Origin: Dokdonella sp.
Lineage (GTDB): Bacteria; Pseudomonadota; Gammaproteobacteria; Xanthomonadales; Rhodanobacteraceae
Assembly (NCBI GenBank): GCA_024707225.1
Contig: JANQAE010000001.1
Coordinates: 186,001 to 250,000 of the forward strand
Direction: 5' to 3'
DNA: 64,000 nt
Shown: in pieces, positions 41,628-50,666 of the stretch
Layout of the letters: every line of letters begins with the position of its first letter
Numbering within the stretch: position 1 is the first letter of the stretch
Program-made: the position numbers and the translations under genes
The notes under the pieces: model-generated
Databases searched by the model: none
What the model was told of the DNA's origin: nothing
What the model saw: only the letters and a program-made list of their open reading frames with translations

Positions 41628-43165
41628 ATGTCGATCGCGACGATCATGCCTGCCGCCCGGCTGCGGCACAGTTGGCCGTGGCTCGCCGCAGCGATGCTGG
41701 CCGGTCCGGCGGCGGCGGCCGATCAGGTCGGCGCATTCGGCAACCTGCTGCTGCGCAATCCGTATGCGGATCCGGCCGACGGCAACTTCGGCCGCGCATC
41801 GTCGGCGGCGATTTCGACGACGACGGCATCGACGACCTGGCGATCGCCGAGAGCGGCAGCACGCGCCTGCGCGTCGCGCTCGGCACCGCGTGGACGCTGC
41901 CGATGACCGGCCCGGTGATCCCGTTCCTGCCTTCGACGGTCACGACGCCGTTCCAGTCCGGCGTGCTGGCCAGCGGCGATTTCGACGGCGACGGCCGCGA
42001 CGAGATCGCGGTGGGTCATCCGTTCGTCAGCGTCGGCGGCGCCGCCGGCGCCGGCACGGTCTACGTGCTCGACCGCGCGGTCAACGGCACCTGGTCGGTG
42101 CAGCTGACGATCCGCGCCGGCGGCACGTTTCCCGGCAGCCCGGTCGCGCAGGCGCACCTCGGCAATGCGCTGGCCAGCGGCGACTTCGACGACGACGGCT
42201 ACGACGATCTGGCGATCGGCCTGCGCGGCCAGGTCGTCGCCGGCCAGAGCAACGCCGGCGCGGTCATGGTCGTCTACGGCACCGCAGCCGGGCTCGCCGC
42301 GCCGGGCGCGCGCCTGTTCGATCGCAGCAACGACGGCCTGACGTTCTCGCCGCGCGAAGACGACCGCTACGGCTGGGCCGTGGCGGCCGGCGATTTCGAC
42401 GACGACGGCTATGACGAGCTCGTCGTCGGCGTGCCGAACGCGACCTGTCCGAACGGGACCGATCGCGGCGGCGGCGTGGTCGTGCTCGCCGGCTCGGCGG
42501 CCGGCGTGATCACCAGTGCGACGCGAATCTGGCGACCGGGCGTGCTCGGCATCGACGGCAATTGCGCGACCACCGGTGGTTTCGGCAGCGCGCTGGCGGC
42601 CGGCGACTTCGACAGCCTGATCGTCAGCCCCGATGACCTGGCGATCGGCGCGCCGACGACCGCCGGCGGCGGTGCGGTCCATGTGATCTACGGCTCGTCC
42701 ACCGGGCTCGATGCGGCGCGCAACCAGCGCCTGACGCCGCCGGCCCGTCCCGGCATCGACTCGTCCGGTGCGCGTTTCGGCAATGTACTGCTGAGCGCGC
42801 GTCTGGCCTATGCGTGCGTCTTCATCACCTGTCTCGGACGCAGTCTGGCGATCGGCGCGCCGTTCACCGACGTCGACGGCGTCGATGCCGCCGGCGCGGT
42901 GTGGCTGGTCCTGCCGGAGCTCGGCGAGAGCTCGCTCGATCTGGCGACGATCCGGCCGATCCTGCCGAAGGCGCCGCTGCGCATCGCCGGGCCGCATCCG
43001 AACGAGCAGTTCGGATCGACGCTGGCGTCGGGCGATTTCAACGACGACGCCCGCGGCGATCTGGCGATCGGTGCCTATCTGTACGACGAGGACGACGCGG
43101 CCGATGCCGGTGCGGTCCAGCTGCTGTATCAGAGCGACTATCTGTTCGTCGATCCGTTCGAGTGA
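41628..43165 (+). CDS. Secreted FG-GAP (integrin alpha N-like) repeat protein ending in LFVDPFE; apparent frameshift near 41795-41812
   Basis: Signal peptide MSIATIMPAARLRHSWPWLAAAMLAGPAAAAD then, shifted, GGDFDDDGIDDLAI, SGDFDGDGRDEIAV, SGDFDDDGYDDLAI, AGDFDDDGYDELVV, SGDFNDDARGDLAI; C-terminus DYLFVDPFE*. Confidence 0.8.
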
Positions 43166-43788
43166 GCCGATGCGGCAGGCCCGGCTTCCGGCTCGCCGCG
43201 GCCTTCGGCCCACGGCAGGATCGTCAGCTGCGGCCACAGCGCGCGCCAGCGAGCGGTCTTGCGCCGGTACAGCGCCGCGCTCACTCGCACGCGGTTGGCG
43301 CGGACCCGTGGCCGCAGCAGGTCGTCGATGCCGTGCGGCGCGAGGATGCGCAGCCGCGCCCCCGGTGCCTGCACGCCGATCGCCGCCGCGGTCGTCGGAA
43401 ACGTCGCGATCGCCTCGCGCGCCGAGCGGTACGGCGCGATCGCGCGGCCGAACCGCTGCGCATACCACTGATGCACGCGCGCCTGGTTCTTGACGTCCAG
43501 CGCGACCGGGAGCGCGCCGAAGCACGCGCCGATCCGGCTCGCCTGCGCCGCCTCGGCGGCCGCCGACAGGTCGGCGCCGTCGAAGTAGATCAGGTCCAGA
43601 TCGGCGATGCCGTGCGTCACCGCGAACCCGAAGCGATGATTCCACCAGGCCTGCGCGAGCGCGCTGCCGGACAGCCAGGCATCGGGCAGTTCCAGCGCCG
43701 ACCAGCGCGCGAGCAACGGTCCGATCCACGGATGCGTGCGCAGCACGTGGCCGAACGCGAGCAGGGCGGGCGCATCGGGTCGGCTCAT
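43138..43788 (-). CDS. COG3575-like nucleotidyltransferase family protein
   Basis: LPDAWLSGSALAQAWWNHRFGFAVTHGIADLDLIYFDGADLS...VALDVKNQARVHQWYAQRFG...SAREAIATFPTTAAAIGV. Confidence 0.75.
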   Translation of the reverse strand: MSRPDAPALLAFGHVLRTHPWIGPLLARWSALELPDAWLSGSALAQAWWNHRFGFAVTHGIADLDLIYFDGADLSAAAEAAQASRIGACFGALPVALDVKNQARVHQWYAQRFGRAIAPYRSAREAIATFPTTAAAIGVQAPGARLRILAPHGIDDLLRPRVRANRVRVSAALYRRKTARWRALWPQLTILPWAEGRGEPEAGPAASAHSNGSTNR

Positions 43789-43855
43789 GCGGGCAGCGTC
43801 GTCGATCGCAGGCGCGACGGCAACCGCCACGCGGATCGGCGTGCCCGCGCGGCCG

Positions 43856-44962
43856 CTAGTCCAGCGTGACGACGACCTTGCCGCGCGCGTGGCCCTGCGC
43901 GACGTAGTCGATCGCGGCAGCCACCTCGTCGAGCCGGTAGCTGCGGTCGATGACCGGCTTGAGCGTGCCGGCACCGGCCATCGCGGCCAGCGTCTGCAGA
44001 TCGTCCGGATCGAGCCTGGCCAGCATCGTCGTCACGTTCGCCTCGACGAACGGCGCGCTCAGCACCGCCAGCAGCGACCGGCCGAGCGGACCGAGCCAGG
44101 GGTCGCGCTTGGGGCCGCCGATCAGCACCAGGGTGCCGCCCGGCTTCAGCGCGTGCCGCGTGTCGCGCAGCGAATGGTTGCCGACGTTGTCGAGGATCAG
44201 GATCGTAGCGCTCGGGCCGCTCGGTGAAGTCGTTCTGCGTGTAGTCGATCACGTGGTCGGCGCCGAGCGTGCGCACCAGCGCGACGTTGCGCGTGCTGCA
44301 CACGCCGGTCACCTCGGCGCCGAGCGCCTTGGCGATCTGCACCGCGAAGCTGCCGACGCCGCCCGACGCACCGTTGATCAGCACCTGGTGGCCGGCGCGC
44401 AGGCCGCCGGCGTCGCGCAGACCCTGCAGCGCGGTCGTCGCGGCGATCGGCAGCGCGGCGGCTTCCTCGAAGCTCAGCTGAGCCGGCTTGGCCGCGATCA
44501 GGCGCTGCTCGCGCACCACGACGTAGTCGGCCAGTGCGCCGCTGCGCGCGCCGAACACGTGCTGGCCGACCGACCAGCGCGTGACGGTGCGGCCGACCGC
44601 CTCGACGGTGCCGGCGAAATCGACGCCGGCGCGCATGTCGGCGGGCCGGCCGAACCCGGAAGACAGCCGCATCACGTACGGTCGGCCGGTCATCTCGTGC
44701 ACGTCGAGCGGGTTCAGCGCCGCGGCATGCACGCGCACCAGCACCTCGTCATCGGCCGGCACCGGCTTGCCGATCCGGGCCAGCCGGAGCACCTCGCTGG
44801 TGCCGTAGCAGGCATGGACCACCGCGCGCATCGTGTCCGGCCCCCGGCGTCGGCCGACGGCGCAGGGCAGGGCGCGTCGTAGCGGATCGCCAATGCCAGG
44901 GCGGCGACGCCGGCGATCACCGCGAGCAGCAGGAAACGGACGATGCGCTTGATTCGGACCAT
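43856..44962 (-). CDS. NAD(P)-dependent alcohol dehydrogenase/quinone oxidoreductase (MDR family) with N-terminal TM; two apparent frameshifts (about 44205 and 44835)
   Basis: MVRIKRIVRFLLLAVIAGVAALALAIRYDAPCPAPSADAG then MRAVVHACYGTSEVLRLARIGKPVPADDEVLVRVHAAALNPLDVHEM...GASGGVGSFAVQIAKALGAEVTGVCS then LILDNVGNHSLRDTRHALKPGGTLVLIGGPKRD...YVAQGHARGKVVVTLD*. Confidence 0.8.
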
Positions 44963-45430
44963 GGCGGAAGGGTTCCCCGGATCGGCCGCGATACGCGGCA
45001 CCGGCGCGACGGCGCCGGCACGGCCACTATCGGCGCTGCCGCCGCCGAACGGATGCGCGGCCGGACCGGCCGCGGTCTGCGCGGTGCGAACGGCGCCTCG
45101 CGGCGACGAACCGCGCGCACCGAAGGTTCGCCTCGGCGATATCGATGCCCTGCCGACCGCGATGAACCTCGCCGTGCCGAACGCGGCAGGCCGCGAAGGC
45201 CCCGCCGGCACCCGGCGGCGCCGAATGGCAGCGAGCGCATAGCCGCCGGGTGAGCGGCGGCTCCGATCGCTGCGCGTCGTGGCGGCGATGCGCGCTCGAT
45301 GCCCGATCGCGACCGGCGGGCGTTTTTTACGCGGAATTGACGGCCGCGGCGCCGTTGTGCATGGCGGCTTTACGCATGCAGCGACCAGACTTTCGCGATC
45401 GGCGGAGCCCCTTCCGCCAGGATCGCCGCG

Positions 45431-46150
45431 ATGTCCTTCCGTTCGTTCCCGCTCCGCTTCAAGCCTGCATGCATGATCTCCCCGATCGCGGCCACCGCGC
45501 TGCTGACCGCTGCTTCTGTCGCCGAGGCGATCGATTTCAGCGGATCGGCCGCGTTGACCAGCGACTACGTCTGGCGCGGCATCACGCAGAGCCGCGGCGA
45601 TGCGGCCGCGCAGGCCGGCTTCAAGGCGGCCGGAGAGGGCGGCTGGTATGGCGCCGTCTGGGGCTCGACCGTCGAGTCGGCGCCGGAGATCGGCGCCAGC
45701 AGCGAGCTCGACCTCATGCTCGGCTGGAGCGGCGCGCTGTCCGCGGACTGGGCGCTCGACGTCAATCTGACGCACTACCGCTACCCGTCCGCGAACGTCG
45801 ATCTCGACTGGACCGAGGCGATCGGCGTGCTGACCTGGAAGCAGCGGGTCTGGGTCCAGGTCGGCTATGCCGACGATGCGCTCGCCAGCGGCGACGCCGG
45901 CGTCTATGCGCAGCTCGGTGCGAAGTGGCCGCTGAGCGATCAGCTCCGCCTCGAGGCCGCGGCCGGCTACTACCGGCTCGACGGGGCCGATCGCGACGGC
46001 TACGCGCATGCACAGCTCGGCGCGATCTGGGCGTTCCACGCACCGTTCGAACTGCGCCTGACCGCGCACGCCACCGACGACGCCGCCAAGACGCTGTTCC
46101 CGGGCCTGGCCGGATCGCGCGTCGAGGTGGCGCTGCAGGCCGCGTTCTGA
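45431..46150 (+). CDS. TorF family putative outer-membrane porin (Gcw_chp-type)
   Basis: EAIDFSGSAALTSDYVWRGITQSRGDAAAQAGFKAAGEGGWYGAVWGSTV...ELDLMLGWSG...YRYPSANVDLDWTEAIGVL; beta-barrel pattern ending in F. Confidence 0.85.
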   Translation: MSFRSFPLRFKPACMISPIAATALLTAASVAEAIDFSGSAALTSDYVWRGITQSRGDAAAQAGFKAAGEGGWYGAVWGSTVESAPEIGASSELDLMLGWSGALSADWALDVNLTHYRYPSANVDLDWTEAIGVLTWKQRVWVQVGYADDALASGDAGVYAQLGAKWPLSDQLRLEAAAGYYRLDGADRDGYAHAQLGAIWAFHAPFELRLTAHATDDAAKTLFPGLAGSRVEVALQAAF

Positions 46151-46160
46151 GGGTGCCGCG

Positions 46161-46277
46161 ATGACCTCGCTTCTCCATCTGCTGCTGGCCTCGGCGGGCG
46201 TGCTCGCCGGGTCCGGCCTCCTGTTCCTGCTGATCACCCGGCGCGTGCGCGCCGCGACGGACGTCCGCCATGACTGA
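46161..46277 (+). CDS. kdpF: KdpF-like small single-TM protein (38 aa)
   Basis: MTSLLHLLLASAGVLAGSGLLFLLITRRVRAATDVRHD; stop overlaps kdpA start by 8 bp. Confidence 0.55.
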   Translation: MTSLLHLLLASAGVLAGSGLLFLLITRRVRAATDVRHD

Positions 46278-47970
46278 ATGCTTCCTCGTCTTCGCGCTCG
46301 CGATCGCACTGGGCTGGCCGCTCGGGCGCTACCTGGCCGCGGTGATGCGCGGCGCGCCGATGCGCGGCGACCGGCTGTTCGGCGCGGTCGAGCGTCCGCT
46401 GTACCGCCTGCTCGGCATCGATCCGGCGCAGGGCATGGGCTGGAAGGCCTATGCGGCCGCATTTCTCGCCAGCAATCTGCTCGTCGGCGCGCTGACCTGG
46501 ATCGTCTTCATGACGCAGGCCTGGCTGCCGCTCAACCCGAACGACGCGCCGAACCTGCGCTGGGATCTGGCGCTGCACACGATGGTCTCGTTCCTGACCA
46601 ATACCAACCAGCAGCACTACTCGGGCCAGGCGCAGCTGTCGCATCTGGCGCAGATGACCGGCATCGTCGGTCTGCAGGTGGTGACGCCGATGATGGGACT
46701 GGCGCTGCTCGCCGCCACGCTGCGCGGCCTGTTCGGCGGACGTGTCGCGGCCGGCGCCGCCGCACCCGGCGGCGAAGCCGACGTCGGCAACTACTGGGCC
46801 GACGTGATCCGGCCGACCGTGCGCGTGCTGCTGCCGCTGTGCCTCGTGGCGTCCCTGGCGCTGACCTGGCAGGGCGTGCCGTCGACGCTGCAGGGCGGCC
46901 CGGTCGCGGTGCCGATCGATGCCGCGGCCGGAATGCCGGCGCAGAAGATACCGGTCGGTCCGGTCGCGCCGATGGTCGCGGTCAAGCAGCTCGGCAGCAA
47001 CGGCGGCGGCTGGTACGGCCCCAATAGCGCGGTGCCGCTCGAGAATCCGACGCCGCTGTCGAACCTGCTCGAGATGCTCGCGATCGTCCTGATCCCGGTC
47101 GCGATCACGTTCATGGTCGGCGCGTTCACCGGACGCCGCCGGCTGACGGCCCTGGTCTTCGGCACGATGCTGACGATGTCGCTGGCCTCGGCGGGCGCGG
47201 CGCTGTGGTCGGAAAGCCTGTCCGGCACGTCCGGCGACGTCGCGCTGATGGAAGGCAAGGAAGTGCGCTTCGGCGCCGCGCCGTCGGCGCTGTGGGCGGC
47301 GGTGACGACGCAGACCTCCAACGGCTCGGTCGATGCGATGCACGACTCGATGGCGCCGCTGACCGGACTGGTCACGATCGCCGACATGCTGATCAACGCG
47401 ATCTGGGGCGGCATCGGCTGCGGCCTGCAGCAGTTCCTGGTCTATCTGCTGCTCGGCGTGTTCGTCGCAGGCCTGATGACCGGCCGCACGCCGGAGCTGT
47501 TCGGCCGCAAGATCGAGGCGCGCGAGGTGAAGCTGCTGGCCGCGCTGGTGCTGCTGCAGCCGCTGGTGCTGCTGGTCTTCACCGCGATCACGCTGGCGCT
47601 GCCGTCGATCGCCGGCACCTCCAATCCGTCGTTCCACGGCATCAGCCAGGTGTTCTACGAGTACACCTCGGCCTATGCGAACAACGGCTCGGGCTTCGAA
47701 GGCCTCGGCGACGCGACGCCCTGGTGGAACCTCAGCACGACCCTGGTCCTGCTGCTCGGCCGCTATCCGGCATTGATCGTGCCGCTGGCGATCGCCGCCT
47801 CGCTCGCGCGCAAGCGCGTCGCGCCGGAAGGTCCCGGCACGCTGCAGGTCGAAACCCCGACCTTCGCGCTGACGCTGATCGCCCTGGTGCTGATCCTGAC
47901 CCTGCTGCAATTCATGCCGGTGCTGGTGCTCGGCCCGATCGCCGATCACCTCGCCCTGCGCGCGCTCTGA
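46270..47970 (+). CDS. kdpA: Potassium-transporting ATPase subunit KdpA
   Basis: NTNQQHYSGQAQLSHLAQMTGIVGLQVVTP; LGSNGGGWYGPNSAVPLENPTPLSNLLEML; GISQVFYEYTSAYANNGSGFEGL. Confidence 0.95.
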   Translation: MTECFLVFALAIALGWPLGRYLAAVMRGAPMRGDRLFGAVERPLYRLLGIDPAQGMGWKAYAAAFLASNLLVGALTWIVFMTQAWLPLNPNDAPNLRWDLALHTMVSFLTNTNQQHYSGQAQLSHLAQMTGIVGLQVVTPMMGLALLAATLRGLFGGRVAAGAAAPGGEADVGNYWADVIRPTVRVLLPLCLVASLALTWQGVPSTLQGGPVAVPIDAAAGMPAQKIPVGPVAPMVAVKQLGSNGGGWYGPNSAVPLENPTPLSNLLEMLAIVLIPVAITFMVGAFTGRRRLTALVFGTMLTMSLASAGAALWSESLSGTSGDVALMEGKEVRFGAAPSALWAAVTTQTSNGSVDAMHDSMAPLTGLVTIADMLINAIWGGIGCGLQQFLVYLLLGVFVAGLMTGRTPELFGRKIEAREVKLLAALVLLQPLVLLVFTAITLALPSIAGTSNPSFHGISQVFYEYTSAYANNGSGFEGLGDATPWWNLSTTLVLLLGRYPALIVPLAIAASLARKRVAPEGPGTLQVETPTFALTLIALVLILTLLQFMPVLVLGPIADHLALRAL

Positions 47971-47980
47971 GACCCTCGAC

Positions 47981-50049
47981 ATGACCGCTACCCTCGCTTC
48001 TCCGCGCCATGCCGGCCGCGCGCCGGCCCTGCTCGACCGCGCCGGCTTCCGCGCCGCCGTCGTCGGCGCATTCGCCAAGCTGGCCCCGCAGCATGCGTTC
48101 AAGAATCCGGTCATGGCCGTGGTCTGGCTCGGCACGCTGCTGACCGCCGGCCTGACGCTGGCCGGCAAGGCGGCACCCGGCATCGGCTGGGCGGTGACCG
48201 TGCTGCTGCTGGTGACCGTGCTGTTCGCGAACTTCGCCGAGGCCGTCGCCGAGGCGCGCGCGGCCGCGGCCAGGCCGCCTCGCTGCGCCGTGCGCGCAAG
48301 GACCTGGTCGCGCGCCGCGTCGAGTCCGCGCACGGCGGTACCGAGCACCGCGTGCCCGCGACCGACCTGAAGCCCGGCGATCATGTCGTCGTCTCGGCCG
48401 GCGAGCAGGTCCCGGCCGACGGCGAGATCGTGCGCGGTCTGGCCACGATCAACGAGTCGGCCGTCACCGGCGAATCGGCGCCGGTGCTGCGCGAAGCCGG
48501 CACCGACCGCAGCGGCGTGATCGGCGGCACCCAGGTGCTGTCCGACGAGATCGTGATCCGGATCACCGCCGAGCCCGGCCACAGCTTCCTCGACCGCATG
48601 ATCGCGCTGGTCGAGGGCGCCAACCGGCAGAAGACGCCGAACGAGGTCGCGCTCGGCCTGCTGCTGCTGACGATGACGCTGACGTTCGTGATCGTCGTCG
48701 CGACGCTGCCGTTCATCGCCGGCTTCGTCGGAGCGAAGCTCGATCCGCTGCTGCTGATCGCGCTGCTGGTCTGTCTGATCCCGACCACGATCGGCGGCCT
48801 GCTGCCGGCGATCGGCATCGCCGGCATGAACCGCGCGCTGGCCGCCAACGTGCTGGCCAAGTCCGGCAAGGCGGTGGAGGTGGCCGGCGACGTCGACGTG
48901 CTGCTGCTCGACAAGACCGGCACGATCACCCACGGCGACCGCCAGGCCACGCGCTTCCATCCGCTGGCCGGCATCGATCGCGAACTGCTGCGCGATGCGG
49001 CGATGCTGGCGTCGCTGGCCGATCCGACGCCGGAAGGCAAGTCGATCGTGCGCCTGGCACGCGAGCAGGGTGCGCAGCCGGTGGAACCGCAGCAGGCGCG
49101 GTTCGTCGCATTCAGCGCGCAGACGCGCATGTCCGGCGTCGATCTCGGCGCCGATTCGGGCGCGACGCCGCGCCGGATCCGCAAGGGCGCCGCCGACGCG
49201 ATCGTTCGGCACGTGCAGGCGCTCGGCGGCGCGGCGCCGGTCGAACTCGCCGCGCGGGTCGAGCAGGTCGCGCGCAGCGGCGCGACGCCGCTGGTCGTCA
49301 GCGACGGCGGCCATGTGCTCGGCGTGGTGGAGCTGTCCGACGTGGTCAAGCACGGCATCAAGCACAAGTTCGCGCAGATGCGCGCGATGGGCATCCGCAC
49401 CGTCATGATCACCGGCGACAACCCGCTGACCGCCGCCGCGATCGCCGCCGAGGCCGGTGTCGACGACTACATCGCCGAGGCGCGGCCCGAGGACAAGCTG
49501 GCGCGGATCCGCCAGGAACAGGCCGGCGGCCGCCTGGTCGCGATGGTCGGCGACGGCACCAACGACGCGCCCGCGCTGGCGCAGGCCGACCTCGGCCTGG
49601 CGATGAACTCCGGCACGCAGGCCGCCAAGGAGGCCGGCAACATGGTCGACCTCGATTCCGATCCGGCCAAGCTGCTGGACGTGGTCGAGATCGGCAAGCA
49701 GCAGCTGATCACGCGCGGTGCGCTGACGACGTTCTCGCTCGCCAACGACGTCTCGAAGTACTTCGCGATCCTGCCGGCGCTGTTCGCGGCCGCCATTCCC
49801 TCGATGGGCGCGCTGAACGTCATGCAGCTGTCCAGTCCCACCCATGCCGTGCTCGCGGCGCTGATCTTCAACGCGATCATCATTCCGCTGCTGATCCCGC
49901 TGGCGCTGCGCGGCGTGCGCTTCCGCCCGGCCGGCGCCACCGCGCTGCTGCGCCGGAACATGCTGGTCTACGGCGTCGGCGGCGTGCTGCTGCCGTTCGT
50001 CGCGATCAAGCTGATCGACCTGCTGCTGACCGCCGTCAGCGGCGCCTGA
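47981..50049 (+). CDS. kdpB: Potassium-transporting ATPase ATP-binding subunit KdpB; apparent frameshift near 48265-48280
   Basis: [26 protein letters not shown]...[12 protein letters not shown] then, shifted, [15 protein letters not shown]...[23 protein letters not shown]...[17 protein letters not shown]...[41 protein letters not shown]. Confidence 0.95.
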
Positions 50050-50051
50050 GG

Positions 50052-50662
50052 ATGCCCATGAACACCTCCGCTGCGAACCCGAATCTCTGGCGCGCCTCGC
50101 TGGCGCTGGCACTGATCACGCTGCTCGGCTTCGGCCTGTCGTACTCGCTGCTCGCGACCGGCGCCGGCCGCCTGCTGTTTCCGGTGCAGGCGGCCGGCAG
50201 CCTGCTCGAGCGCGACGGCCGCGTGATCGGCTCGGCCCTGGTCGCGCAGCCGTTCGCCGACGATCGCTATTTCCGGCCGCGTCCCTCGGCCGCGAACTAC
50301 GACGCGATGGCGCTGAGCGGCAGCAACCAGGCACGCACGAACCCGGACCTGCGCGCACGCATCGACGCGGCGCGCGCCGCCGTCGCGGCGCGCGAAGGCG
50401 TGACACCCGCGGACGTGCCCGGCGACCTGCTCACCGCCTCGGGCAGCGGCATCGACCCGCACCTGTCGCCGGCCGCGGTGCGGATCCAGATCGCGCGCGT
50501 CGCGCGGGCGCGAGGATGGCCGGTCGCCGAGGTCGAGCGCCTGGTCGCCGCGCAGCTCGAGGCGCCGCAGGGGGGATGCTGGGGGCGCCGCGCATCAACG
50601 TGCTGGCGCTGAACCTGGCGCTCGACGCGCAGGCACGCCGGCCGGCAGCAGGCGCACAATAG
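50052..50662 (+). CDS. kdpC: Potassium-transporting ATPase subunit KdpC; apparent 1-nt insertion near 50570-50577
   Basis: RYFRPRPSAANYDAMALSGSNQARTNPDL...GDLLTASGSGIDPHLSPAAVRIQIARVARARG...VERLVAAQLEAPQ then, shifted, LGAPRINVLALNLALDAQARRPAAGAQ*. Confidence 0.93.
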
Positions 50663-50666
50663 CGCC

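Noticed and set aside
46234-50112. 1292-aa minus-strand ORF antisense to kdpA-kdpB
   Set aside because: Low-complexity R/Q/H/D-rich antisense translation caused by high GC3; the kdp frames are clearly the coding ones.
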